Below, piece after piece: positions 1 through 10,429 of a stretch of 34,230 bases of DNA. The first letter of the stretch is position 1, and every line of letters starts with the position of its first letter. The stretch spans positions 1 to 34,230 of the forward strand of contig JAKSYS010000665.1 in assembly GCA_022925895.1 (NCBI GenBank), in the 5' to 3' direction. A program made the translations under genes and the position numbers. Under the pieces are notes generated by a model. The model made no database searches, had not been told where the DNA came from, and saw only the letters and a list, made by a program, of their open reading frames with translations. The stretch comes from Fragilaria crotonensis (Eukaryota > Bacillariophyta > Fragilariophyceae > Fragilariales > Fragilariaceae).

Positions 1-507
1 AACAACATACTCGCCACCTATGAACGACGAACTAGTAATGTACAGTACATATATTCGGACATCTGGAAACGCACCTCTCAATGGTATGTGGTCGACGTTG
101 AACTGTCGCACTCTGGACTCTGGAGTACGGAAAAATGGGGATTTTGCATGCTCCAAGTACCTACCTCTAGTACTTATTCTCCCGCAAGGTCCAGATGTGT
201 GTCATTTTGTCTATGACATAATTTTATTTTTGATGACAGCGCATACATACAGAAATGCCACCAATCCTCCTTAATCGCAAACTGCACATTGCTGAATACA
301 GGTCATACGAAGGTCTGTCATATCAGAAATGAAGGACTTTCGTTTGCTATGCATTAGCTACTGTAGTAGCGCCGTGTTCCATAAAAGCCAAAATGCAGAG
401 TGCTGACTGCTGACCACTGCTCATGGTCGACGATTTCGACGTCGAACAACAACCTACAGTGCGGCATCGGGTAACCATATTCAGATGAGCCACGCACTCA
501 TTACACG
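1..507. other. Left edge of unit A: retroelement 5' part plus upstream region of GT8 copy A
   Basis: This stretch matches 12321-12832 almost base for base. In unit B the first ~160 bases read on the minus strand as the beginning of the retroelement's first ORF, in frame with it, so the same fragment here implies a further retroelement copy just left of the window. The remaining ~350 bases precede the glycosyltransferase start and presumably hold its promoter. I see no recognisable promoter motif. Short indels separate the copies, for example a longer T run near 12464. Confidence 0.55.
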
Positions 508-1638
508 ATGAGCAGGAAGGTTCAGTCGATACCTCGCTGGTGTCGACTCCTGGTCATTTTCTTGGCAGTTTTGGTCTCGGTCGATCTGACGTTGTGGTAC
601 AACTACGTTTTCTGGTTGACTTCTCAGCAGTCTCCTAACATGACGTCGCCCATGTTGTTAGCCAGCGATATGATGCAGTTCGAAAAGAAACCAGTACCTA
701 AGAAGAGCATTGCATACGCGATTAGCATCACATCTTGTCCGACCAACCAAACAGGAGCTATACTGGATGGTCCTGCTGTGCTGGGTCATTCCATTCATCA
801 AGTCCACTCTGGTTCAAATTATGAGTATCGGCTCTATGCATTTGTCCATCCTGTAGCTCTCTCCTGCGTGATTCCACTGCAACATCTTGGTTTTACAACG
901 TTGGTACGGAATATTCCCTTTGAAGTTCGAGACATCCAGTCAGAGAGCTATCGAATTAACGTGGAAACGCATGGGTGCTGCGGTAGCCTAGAATTCCTCA
1001 AGCTGTGGGCCTACTCGCTAGTGGAACATGAACTCGTTGTGCACATTGACACGGATGTTTTCTTCCACAAACCAATCGATCACATCTTTGATCGTATGCT
1101 ATTGGGGGCGAGCCCCAAAAATCACTCGAATTCGACCTTGCAAATACACCCTCACAACCCTGACGAGCCTCTTCCTTCGCAAATCGACTTTCTATTTACA
1201 AGAGACTATCATCAACAGAGCACTATAACAACCGATCCGAAACGTTATGGGGTTCAAGGCGGGTTCTTTATCGTTCGCCCCTCACTTGCAGTCCTTGACG
1301 ACATGAAGTCTCTGTTGCTCAAGGGCGAGTACAGTACGCAAATGGGTTGGGGTCGAGCCTACCATGGCGGATATTGGGGTGCCCCGCAGGTGCAAGGCTT
1401 TCTCAGTTACTACTACACCGTACTACATCCCGAGCATGCAGTGGAGCTCAATCGCTGCCTGTACAATACCATGTTGGACAATCCGATGGACCGATCCGGA
1501 AAATGTCGGACTGGAGAAGAAGTGTGTCAAGATTGTCGGCAAGTTGCACTCTCAGACATGTTTAGTATTCATTTGACTCTCTGTTGGAAGCCATGGCAAG
1601 TGAGTGATGGATTTCGATGTGTGATGGCTACAAAATGA
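508..1638 (+). CDS. GT8-like type II membrane glycosyltransferase, copy A
   Basis: 376-aa protein with a short basic N-terminus (SRKVQSIPRWCR), one hydrophobic anchor at about residues 13-33 and then a lumenal domain: the topology of a Golgi/ER type II glycosyltransferase. The catalytic signature is the DxD motif D181-T-D183 in 'VVHIDTDVFFHKP', preceded by 'LEFLKLWAYSLVEHE', as in glycogenin/GT8-type enzymes where DxD binds the Mn2+ of the UDP-sugar. A downstream 'GGFFIVRPS' and a Cys-rich C-terminus (CRTGEEVCQDC) fit a disulfide-stabilised lumenal fold; N-glycosylation sequons occur (e.g. NMT, NHS). Donor and acceptor sugars cannot be told. Intact, no intron. It converges on the MATE gene with a 255-bp gap. 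Copy B differs at only two residues. Confidence 0.8.
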   Translation: MSRKVQSIPRWCRLLVIFLAVLVSVDLTLWYNYVFWLTSQQSPNMTSPMLLASDMMQFEKKPVPKKSIAYAISITSCPTNQTGAILDGPAVLGHSIHQVHSGSNYEYRLYAFVHPVALSCVIPLQHLGFTTLVRNIPFEVRDIQSESYRINVETHGCCGSLEFLKLWAYSLVEHELVVHIDTDVFFHKPIDHIFDRMLLGASPKNHSNSTLQIHPHNPDEPLPSQIDFLFTRDYHQQSTITTDPKRYGVQGGFFIVRPSLAVLDDMKSLLLKGEYSTQMGWGRAYHGGYWGAPQVQGFLSYYYTVLHPEHAVELNRCLYNTMLDNPMDRSGKCRTGEEVCQDCRQVALSDMFSIHLTLCWKPWQVSDGFRCVMATK

Positions 1639-1893
1639 TTATTCGCGCAACATACACTCACAACTCTGATTGATTGACGCTACCGCGTTCGTGATCAACA
1701 TCATGGTCACTTCAGCGGGTAGCATGCTACCGCTTCTGTTTTCTCTGAATGGGCTTCAGTGATGATCATTTCGACGGTGTAGTGCTGTTGCCTTATGCAA
1801 TTATTAGCTACTAAAGGTTTGTTTCACGGACCAGGACACGTCCATGAACCTGATAACATACAATTCTTGCGTGCTGCGTTTGGCCAATCGATG

Positions 1894-4016
1894 CTAAAAC
1901 AATTCTGCTTGGTACGATTTCGTCGGTGGGGCTTCAGAACTTTCATCTTCAGCGATGAATTGTACAATTAGTCCTTCATTTTCTTCGCCTGTGTCGAAGT
2001 CCGCTGGTGGTGATGTGAATGCCAATTGCCGATCTTGCTTGCGAGCTACTTTCAAACGCTTGGATATTGCCTCGGCTCCTTCTCGACTCACGTCGATTCC
2101 ATCGACAGCGAGAATGGAGTCACCGGCTCGGACGCGCCCGTGCAATGGACTCCAATGTCGCACCATCAACACGTAGGTACCCGGTCGGGAATAAATGTTT
2201 CCAAGGAGAACTCCAGATCGCTGTCCGTTTGGAACAGTCATTAGGCGAATGTTTCGGCGGGCAAACGCCACAGCGGCGTGGCTATCTGGTCGGAGGGAAG
2301 CATAAAATTCTTCACTGGCATCTGCATCATTCTTGTTCTGACCATTCGCAGTATCCGCATTTTGATCTTGAATCTTCCGTGCAACCTTATGCCAGTCGGT
2401 CGCAAGAAGAATGTACGACAGGGAAGCGCCAGTTGTCAAGTATCCAATCACTACAGCTGATGTCAGCCCCTGTAAGTCAATGTTGAAAACAAAGACGTAG
2501 ACAGCAGCTAGGGGCATGCTGATTCCCCAGCTGGAGATGAACGTGATCCAGGTCGCCAGTTTGTATTTGCCCTGTGCTCCAATCAAGGACCAGCACTGCA
2601 TACCAAAGGTCATCGTTAGATTGGCGACGCCAACAAAAGGAACGAGCTCCGCCAGCATGGCTTGCAGGGTGGCGTCGGACGTGAACCAAGCTGGAATCTT
2701 GTGTTGCATTGAAAAATAAATGATAGAAACGACGCTCGCGACCACCATGCCTAACAGTAGAGATTTGTAGGCCGACAATCGCGCCATCGTGGGATGGTTG
2801 TCGCCTAGATGAAATGCCACGCGAATCTCAGCGGCGTCGCCAATACCAGCGGTAACCGAATAGAATACCTCCCAGATGGAACCAAGAATTGCCCATGCCG
2901 CGACTTCAGCAGAGCCCAGGTGGGAAGCAAAGAACTTTCAGGTGTGATAACAATGGTTAATTCAATGTTTTAGATGAGAACGAAGGCAACCGAATATGCA
3001 GGTTCTTACCGTCAAGATGGCCCATTCAGCGTTGGAAAGCAACGAACCAAATGCCAACGGAATTGCCTGTGCCAACATTCTGCTAATGGCAGATAAATAA
3101 AAAAAAGCCACACTTTGGAACAGCCCCTTGGCAAAAGGGGTGAACCATCCTCTGCTCCGACCAATGAGCAGTGTGAGTCCAATGAAAAATACAGCTGTGC
3201 CGATATAGGCGTATCCGACTTGATGTAGCGTCGCCTTTTGCGTTGTGACGAGTAAGCCAATGATGAGGACATTGGTGACACCCCACGCAATGCTCATAAT
3301 CGTCCCTGCTACAGTGTGGTCGGCAACTTCCAGAAGTTGCCAAACTGAGCTTGAAATCCCTCCCAACAAACAGGACCAAATGTAGACACGAACAAACTCC
3401 TGGGCAACCAGGGCTGTAGCGTCATCGCCCCATTCCAAGAATAAAATGATTTCATACATGTAGAACCACCAAAAGTAAACGACGGGGCATTGAAGAGTAG
3501 ATACAAGACAATGGAAAGTTGAATGTACTGTCCCGCCAAGAAGCTGTTTCCGGCTCCGACGGCGTGGGCACAGAGGGTAGTGCATGCATAAATGGGCCCC
3601 TTGAGCATTCCATCGGTTAATCCGACAAGGATTTGGACCAAGGCATAGGCTGTCACTGCCTTGGTTCCAATGTGTTTGGAAACCAGAATGAGACACGCGT
3701 TCGAGAGAGTGGATGATGCAAGCGCAGATATTGTGTAGGGGACGGCCAGCATGAGAATTTTGCGCGTTTCAACGTTAAAAGCGACAATGTTCCAGAAACT
3801 GGCAGCGACCGGTTCCTTGGCACCGCCCACAAGTTGCTCGTTGTTGACGCCAGCTTGGGATTGGGCTTTTCTCTTCTTCAGTGTCATGGACACCAACATC
3901 GGAACGAGGATTAACATGACACCGAAACAGAAGACGCAGGTGCCGAGCAGCAACCAAATGCCTGGATCCACAGTTGTTTCGACGTAGCCGTCAAATCCAT
4001 CGCCATCGTCGCTCAT
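1894..4016 (-). CDS. MATE-family efflux transporter with C-terminal PDZ-like domain, copy A (one frameshift)
   Basis: Two exons on the minus strand: exon 1 4016-3010, intron 3009-2935, exon 2 2934-1894 (phase 0 junction ...NAEWAILT | FFASHLGSAEVAAWAILG..., a typical MATE core segment). Correcting one missing base gives 682 aa. There is an extra N-terminal membrane helix (about 19-42), a basic/Ala-rich linker, then the MATE core with about 12 helices ('AVPYTISALASSTLSNACL', 'GAGNSFLAGQYIQLSI'). After the last helix and a polar linker, residues about 564-646 look like a PDZ fold ('GDSILAVDGIDV' at about 607-618). MATE proteins export organic cations or metabolites in exchange for H+ or Na+; the substrate here is unknown. 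A 1-bp deletion relative to copy B near 3483 breaks the frame in exon 1. The tail continues 16 residues beyond copy B and ends in ...AELF. Confidence 0.8.
2935..3009 (-). other. Spliceosomal intron of MATE copy A
   Basis: 75-nt intron with donor GTAAGA (reading down from 3009) and acceptor ending CTGAAAG at 2935. Splicing is phase 0 and joins two halves of a continuous MATE core. The same intron sits at the same place in copy B. Confidence 0.8.
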
Positions 4017-4976
4017 AGTGGGGTGTGCTGTGTGATGTCAAGGATGGATGCTGTTCGTTGTCACAGATGGGGTAACTGGGTAACTGGTATCGCTGTGAAA
4101 GGCGGGACTGACCATTCGTCGGATGTCGGGAGTGGGGTCGGCGCTCCGCTCATCGCTGAAAACCGCGAACGTTAGAGTGTTAGTGTGCAGAGTGCACTCC
4201 TATGCATATGTCATATGCATACTATCAAATAGTAGTAGTATGGAGGATACACAGTATTGTAGTATTGGCAGTTCATCGAATGGGACGGAGTATGGAGTAC
4301 AGTACTCGAGTACTGTAATTCCTAGTAGTAGTGGAACTCCTGTACTCCGGGAGCCCGTGTATGACATATGTCATATGTCCCCTAATCGAGTCGGCCATGA
4401 CCTGCACTAGTGTACGGGCGTACTGAGTTCTACTTAGTACTGGTACAGTGAAGGGTATTTCTATCCTCAGAGGAGCAGTCTGAGATTAGTAGGTAAAGTT
4501 GATGCGTAACTTAATTTGCATTATAATTTATGAAGTCGATTTTTTTAGAAAAGCTCGATCGGCTCGATTAGGGGGCATACGCGGCCTCCCGTGCTATTGC
4601 TACTTCAAGTATTACCAGTACATTACCACAGTACTATGCACTGTCATGCGCACCTACGGTTTTTTCTGGCCGGCTTCCCGAGATGTACAAGTCTGCTTTG
4701 GTCTACTAGCTAGTTGTAGACTAGCTACTAGGTGTAGAAATACTGTAGAACGGTGTGTGGCTATTCAACAGTCATCCTTCAAGTGCGTAGTGTAGTACTA
4801 CGCCTCAGAACGGGTCATTGGTGACACCTCATGAAACAGAGAGAGTCATAACTCATAACGCACACGTTGCTGAAAGTTGGCGTTTAGTTTCTGCGCGTTT
4901 ATTGGTTGTGTCGAACTGTCTCGACAGTCAACAACACCCTCCCTCCAAAGACTTGAGACCATCATCCGCGCCTTGA
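4017..4976. other. Divergent intergenic region, unit A
   Basis: 960 bp between the MATE start and the start of the truncated PAP2 fragment. It probably contained a shared or paired promoter, as in unit B where the equivalent gap is 684 bp. It is rich in short GTAC-containing words (AGTACT, CAGTAC) and in CATATG palindromes around 4203-4220 and 4365-4380. Small ORFs here show no family signature. Confidence 0.5.
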
Positions 4977-5105
4977 ATGATCAAACGAAACAACAGCAGG
5001 ATGAGCATGTTGACATCTGCTAATTTTAATTGTTCAGATGAAGAAAGTATTGTTCTGATACTGAACACAGCTGATAAATCATGTCCTCCGGCAACCAACA
5101 GATAA
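4977..5105 (+). pseudogene. Truncated 5' fragment of the PAP2 phosphatase gene
   Basis: A 42-codon reading frame starting MIKRNNSRMS and ending at TAA 5103-5105. It aligns codon by codon with the first ~42 codons of the complete PAP2 gene in unit B (17291 onward), with substitutions such as MVTSGNFNG to MLTSANFNC. Similarity stops abruptly at about 5102 (17416 in B), before any membrane helix or catalytic motif, so no phosphatase can be made. This marks the right-hand breakpoint of the tandem duplication. Confidence 0.8.
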
Positions 5106-5497
5106 GTAAATAAAACCTAATTATCGGGTTGTCACCATGTCTCAGCCGGTAGGCCAATTCTGTGTACCCCGTCCCGGTGAGTATCCTCGCGAAGACTTTT
5201 AACTAACTAGTTTTCCTTGTCATCCCTTTGTTTCGTCTGCTCGAAGTATTTTGTAATATGTGCCTGCTGTGGTCCTTTCGTTTTTGTTTCCTTTGCCGAT
5301 TTTTTCACTCTCCTCGGCCATGTGCGTCGGGTTGACGGAGGGCATTGTAAAAGTTCTTCCAGTGACCGTTCACAGTAGGTCTATCCTCAAACTTAAGAAG
5401 ATGCGGGGGTCGGCTATGAAAATACTTGATTTCCGCCAATTCCGCGGATCGAATAAATTGCAGGTCGGCGTCCTGCGTTCCGTGTAGCTGCAGCATC
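5106..5497. other. Duplication junction and 3' flank of the retroelement
   Basis: Unique sequence between the broken PAP2 fragment and the last recognisable retroelement codons. A short frame from ATG 5137 (TCACC before the start codon) runs to a GTGAGT at 5177-5182 and could be an orphan first exon; without splicing it stops after 21 codons. The rest is probably 3' untranslated retroelement sequence. No clear poly(A) tail or target-site duplication was found. Confidence 0.35.
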
Positions 5498-6070
5498 TCA
5501 TTTCTTGCATCTCAAAGCAAGCCGATTGAAGTGGTTGACTGTTGCTGACATTATCTGTTGAATCATTGTTTCCCCTTGGATTGGATCTCTTTGCTTTGAG
5601 TTGTACATGTCCACATATCCTTTGAGAAATGACTCCCATCCAATGGATTGTTGCTGCGATGTCAACGCGGACGTGATCGTTGCTTGCATGTGTACAGGAT
5701 AGCTTGAAAGATCTGGGTTATACGATTCCTGCTCGTCTGAGGTAGTCCAATGCCGTAGTGCGCCTGCGAGGAGATACCTGAATGGGTACGTCTCTCTGTT
5801 ATTAATGCATCGAGACAATTCGTCACAACTAGTGTGTGATTTGTTGGCTTTGCATCGTAGGAGGTGAGATGTCGTCTCTTCGTTAGTTCGACAGCATGGG
5901 CATAATCTCAACGTTTCATCCTTTATCCGGGCCTTCTTGTAGTATCGGCGATTTCCATCAAGGTTGCTGGGAGAAATGTGGCGGTCGGCTCCCGAACGAG
6001 AAAAGCACCCAAACGTGGAAACGGAAGAACGCGAACGTGCCGCGTACAAGCAAGAAACTGCCGCGTTCAA
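5498..6070 (-). pseudogene. Retroelement ORF2 C-terminus with Cys/His knuckle
   Basis: 190-aa minus-strand frame containing 'CPCCRTNEETTSHLLRC' (C57-x2-C60-x8-H69-x3-C73; about 5902-5852), the zinc-knuckle-like motif usual at the C-terminus of LINE reverse transcriptases, followed by 'IGWESFLKGYVDMYN', typical of this element family. It ends at a stop at 5498, the probable end of ORF2. The join to the RT frame lies at about 6070-6150. Confidence 0.65.
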
Positions 6071-6143
6071 GGCTCAGCAAGCAAGGGTCGATGCGGCCAG
6101 TCGCACGCACCAGGTTTATGTCCTTTTGCTGGCCTGGAGTTTA

Positions 6144-7551
6144 TCATTGAAGATGGACGGGCTGCAGTATATACTGGTCACTTGAACTTTGTAGGATTGG
6201 ATGGTACGTGTCCGTTAATGTGACTGTCATATTGTGGTTTGAGAGATACTGTCGGAGCGAAAGGATCCACGAGGGGGTAAGATACGGAAGATGAATCCTT
6301 GGCTGGATGCTCCTCGAGCAGTGGTTCGCCAATACCTGTTCTAGTTGTGAATATTGAAGATTTATGCGCATCAGATTCCCAAGTTCAGAGTCCGAATATA
6401 TTGCTGCGTTGCGAATGTACTTCAGTGTCTCTATCCCGTATTCTGAACGCAAATCGTTTATCCCGAGACCTCCAAGTGATCTTGGCCCGTGGCAAATCGA
6501 TGTTGGGATAGTGCTGCTGACATGCATTCGTAGAAGCATAGTCTGGACAACCTTAAATTGTACCGTAGAGAGGGCCTCTCCATCTACCGCCAAGGAGGGC
6601 AGACTGTACAAGTACCGCATTGCTGGGATGTAGATTGCTCGGTGGAAGATTCGTATGTCGGTTTCCGTGAGACGAGGAGACATCAGTCTTGCAGCATATG
6701 AGTTCGCCTTTTCCCTCAGGATATCAATATGATTGGAGAAGTCTCCCATAGGGTTCATGTAAACGCCGAGCATTCGTCTCGATTCGTTGGGCCGCGTACG
6801 GCGAATTCCACTGATTGTATTTCCTGTTTTGCTCTGCTGGCTCAATGATATCCTCGGGTCGGTCAAGGTGATCTGCCTTAACTTGGGACGGCCTTTTTCC
6901 CATTCCCATGAAAGCATGTACCAGGAACACTTTGACAAGTTCAGTTTCCCTCCCGATAGAAATAAGATGTGTTCCCAAGTCTGGGCAATTTCCTGAAGCC
7001 GCTTTATCATTTGGCTAAGATCTCGCTCGCCGGCTGATGTAAAACCGAGTGATGTATCATCGACGAAGGCGTGCACCAATCTCGAATGATGACGTTGACC
7101 TTGTTTGAGGGGAATGAGCAAAGTTCATGCGATCGGGGATGATATGATCCAAGGTATTGAGCATGATTACAACCAGGCTGAGCCAGACTGACGGCGATGC
7201 ACCTCTGCCTTGACCGGTTCCGAATAGTAGAGGAGCAAATTTGGTGCAGTGATAGTAGTTGTCGGATGATATGCCGTGAATGGTCTTTACCGTATACTTC
7301 GTAAACTTCAGTGCATCCGAGTGAAGTTGAATTGCATTTTCTGGCATTCCGCAACGCTGAGCCGCTAGCATCCCCAATGCCACTATAATTCGATCGTAAC
7401 ATGACGATGTGTCGTTATCGAAGCGTGCTAGATCGTGATGCAGGATACGACACAAATCCGTGGTTAGTTGAGAGAGCATAACTGGATCCATAGACATCCG
7501 ACCGGGAACTGAGCCATGCTGGCCATTGTTGACGAGCAAATTAACTCGCAT
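6144..7551 (-). pseudogene. Retroelement ORF2: reverse transcriptase domain (broken)
   Basis: RT motifs appear in order: 'QHGSVPGRMSMDPV' (near 7520), motif A 'FDNDTSSCYDRI' (7422-7387) with the first catalytic Asp, 'GTGQGRGASPSVWLSL' (from about 7221), and motif C 'HAFVDDTS' (about 7073-7050), where FVDD replaces the commoner YADD. Downstream 'LSGGKLNLSKCSWYMLSWEWE' is a conserved thumb-region text. The frame changes between motifs B and C (7121-7057), separating the two catalytic aspartate motifs, so no active enzyme can be translated as written. Confidence 0.75.
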
Positions 7552-7797
7552 GCTCGACGTACCAGTCTACTGCCCCACTGGAGTTTCAAGAAGAAATTTA
7601 GATCAGCTTCGAAAAGATGAATGATGCAAAGGCAATTAATGCGTGGACTATCCTTGTCTTTCTTGATAAGGACATTTGTTGCATTACACCATCTCGAAAT
7701 GGTGATTCCTCGTTCCGTCGCTATATTTAGGAACTTACAAAAAACACGTCAACAGCACCGGATGCTGGATTAGTGCCTTGTAGTGTCCCATCAGGTG

Positions 7798-8959
7798 TCA
7801 ACCTGACAGTGATGTGGAGGTTGATTCTGACCATGATTTAAAGCTTCTTCTAATGACGTCTTCGGATATTTCGGTCAAGATGTCACCTTTCTCTTTCACC
7901 GATGGCGGTATCGTGAAGGAAGCGAGGAACTCGCTACGAGTTGCAGCATTATCTCCGTACCACTCCGGCGGTATAATACCTGATAGCAGTGAAATAGCTT
8001 CTGGAGATAAGCCAGAGAATGTGATTGTGTCATGTATTACCCCATTTCCGCATGGAGATTCTGCTGCTGCACGAAATGAGTCCCTGATATAAAGGAGACG
8101 ATGTGTTTCAATATCTTCTCTTTTGAGAATGGTGTCCAATACCATATCGGATGGATTGCTGTTTGAAGAACCTTAAAGATTTTGTGAGGAGGAGGAATAT
8201 TGTTATGTATATCATGCTTCAATCGTGGGACGAGGATTTTGTGATTCCAACAGCTGTCGTGGGCTTGACCACCTGACTGATGTTTCAAAATGTGGATCAA
8301 CATACTTCTCCTGCGATGGTTTTTTGTACAATGTTTGCTTTCCTTTGGGATTATGTTCGTGTACAGGGATCGATGTCGTCCTCGTAGGTTTCGAGCAGAT
8401 CTTGGTCCGTCTGAAGTCGAAGATTCGTGGCTGACCGTTGGGACTTTCTAAATTCCCTGGTTGCCGCGTTCAAGCATTTTCTAACTGTCTCGACAGACAG
8501 GTTTTCTCCAAAGGATGGAAGTGCAAAGGAAGGGTTGTGCACCTGTGACTCACTTTGCCATCGCGCGAATGTTTGCTGGTAATTATCACCTTTCTGGCAC
8601 TCCAGCAGACGAAGCTTCCAGTATCGTTGAAGAATTGCAGCATTTCCAAGCTTGGGTGACCATTGGTACTTTTTTGGGGGTCGGCGAAGCGCTTTTTCAG
8701 CACTTTCCATAGCATGTCCTTGATCATTATCCCATGCCGCTAAAATTGTTCGGACTTCCTCGTGGGACATGGAATGGTGGCTCTCGTGCAAATTATTCAT
8801 ACGCCTCAGCACCATATTGTGCTGTTCATAGTATCTCAACATTCTTGAATGATACAATCCTACCAGCTCGGGATTTCCCGTCTGTAATATCCTTTGTGAT
8901 TGTGGCGGGATATGCGTTTCCGTGCTGCTGTTTAGGAAGGGACCCAGTTCCAAGTCCAC
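7798..8959 (-). pseudogene. Retroelement ORF2: linker between endonuclease and RT
   Basis: Minus-strand frames 8959-8351, 8303-8037 and 8145-7798 carry the polar, helical linker that follows the SDH motif in this family, then the pre-RT text 'IPPPHKIFKVLQTAIHPI' and 'SFKSWSESTSTSLSG'. The last is the usual lead-in to the RT fingers. At least two frameshifts separate the pieces. Confidence 0.6.
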
Positions 8960-9939
8960 ATATAAGCCACGGTGGTCCGATTTGGGGCCCTAGGAATAGG
9001 AGAGTGTCCCTGATCTTGCCAGCATATCTCGGGTCATATGGCAGCCAAAAATTTAGTTGATTCGTCGTGCCATTGCACAAGTATATGTTGAGGGAGCTGG
9101 ATCGGATGAGTGCAAATCATCGAGGCAGCTCACATGAATGGAGAAATAATGTGAACTTTTGGTCACTGTCCATAGTTGCATTTGCATCTACCATAAGTAT
9201 TGTAGCATGTCCTTTTTCCTGCAAAGACCTAATCAGATCGCCCAAATCCGAAAGGAACACTGAGCGGGGATTCAGCGATGTATGACCAATGTCTCGGAGG
9301 TATTGGTACTCGCAAGCGAAAGAGCTTCCGAGTAAGGTGGTCCGTATGGACCCTGAGCACGTTCTGTATGCCGTGATTATTGTTATCCGCGAGTCAGATT
9401 TGCCCTGTAGAGTCACACTACTCCATCTGCCAAGACCTGTGGGATCTTGAAGATTAGATCCAGTGGCGTGTGCCACCAGATTGCCGGTGACAATAGTGAG
9501 ATTCCCGCCTGACTGAAGACTCTCACGTTCTTCGCATTTGTCGATTTCTGGCACTACTGTGCCAAACATCACCTTACTCGCTCTGTCTATAGTATCTCCG
9601 TACGTTGGCACGAAAGTCGGATGCGAGATGCGGGTGAGACCAGCATGTGTTTGTTTCGGACAAACCTGCAATATGTTGTTTTTTCCTTTCTGGTGATCTA
9701 AATTTTCCTGAGGAGTCGGTCGAAGATGATGAATTCGAGTTAAAAGATTTCATTGAGGCACTGCCGTCTTCCGCGTGTAGTTCCATAGCCTGTTGTAGTT
9801 CCTTTTCTGTATTGTCATAAGGGTTCAAATCTGAAGTCCTCGCTCCTGAGGTTCTGAATGCGTTTGGAGACCAACGACGTCTTAGTTTGAATGCTTTTTC
9901 TCTCGATCTTGGTGATTGGTTTGTAACGATCAGGCCCAT
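8930..9939 (-). pseudogene. Retroelement ORF2: APE-type endonuclease domain (broken)
   Basis: Three minus-strand frames together give an exo/endonuclease/phosphatase fold. The catalytic Glu is in 'AGLSETNTCW' (codon near 9657), the sheet segment in 'GRWSSVTLQGKSDSRITIIT', the DxN-type motif in 'ILMVDANATMDS' (about 9194-9165) and the terminal SDH in 'SDHRGLYVDLELG' (about 8985-8947). In LINE elements this enzyme nicks target DNA to prime reverse transcription. Frame changes near 9600 and 9100-8960 break the chain, so the product is inactive as written. Confidence 0.7.
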
Positions 9940-9955
9940 CAGAAGACTGATCTTA

Positions 9956-10403
9956 TCACTTGCTATGTTGATTGAGGCTCCCGAATCCTGTTTGTTTCTC
10001 CATCACGGAGAGAATCTGCCCATTAATGGTCTGTAATTTGGCTGTTTGTTCCGCCTTGGATTCGTCGATTTTTTTGTCGATATCTGCTTTCAAATTGTCA
10101 AGTTTCGAATCTACTTCGTCAAATCTATGCGGTTGATTTTCAATTTGGGACAGTCGTTCCGACGAGGAGATTTTATCCTTTCTGTCGAATTCCGTTTGTT
10201 GGCGTGTACTAAGGCGTGCTTCTAGTTCCATGAAGCGTGCGCTGGATGTCCATAACATTGATTGACGGGATTTCCGGGATACACTGTTGGATGTAGATGA
10301 AGCTATCGTATTGTCCGTAGAACGTTGTTGGTACTGATTTTGGAGTGACGCGAGTGAAGTGCTGAGGGGGGGGATTTTTTCCTTTTCGTTGACTTGGTTT
10401 CAA
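9956..10403 (-). pseudogene. Retroelement coiled-coil segment
   Basis: Minus-strand frame of about 100 aa, very rich in Glu, Lys, Asp and Gln with heptad-like spacing ('LEARLSTRQQTEFDRKD', 'FDEVDSKLDNLKADIDKK'), typical of coiled coils that oligomerise LINE ORF1 proteins. A second frame at 10403-10209 supplies the basic, Pro-rich part upstream (KPSQRKGKNPPPQHF). It sits between the ORF1-like region and the endonuclease, either as the end of ORF1 or the N-terminus of ORF2. Confidence 0.5.
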
Positions 10404-10429
10404 TAATCAGATTCGTGGTCTGTGTTGGA

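Larger units (their letters stand above)
1..5102 (+). repeat. Direct segmental duplication, unit A
   Basis: It aligns with 12321-17416 throughout, apart from small indels, one 279-bp indel and a more diverged intergenic part at about 4150-4900. It covers GT8, MATE and the start of PAP2. The left limit is the window edge, so the true unit may be longer; the right limit is inside PAP2. Confidence 0.9.
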
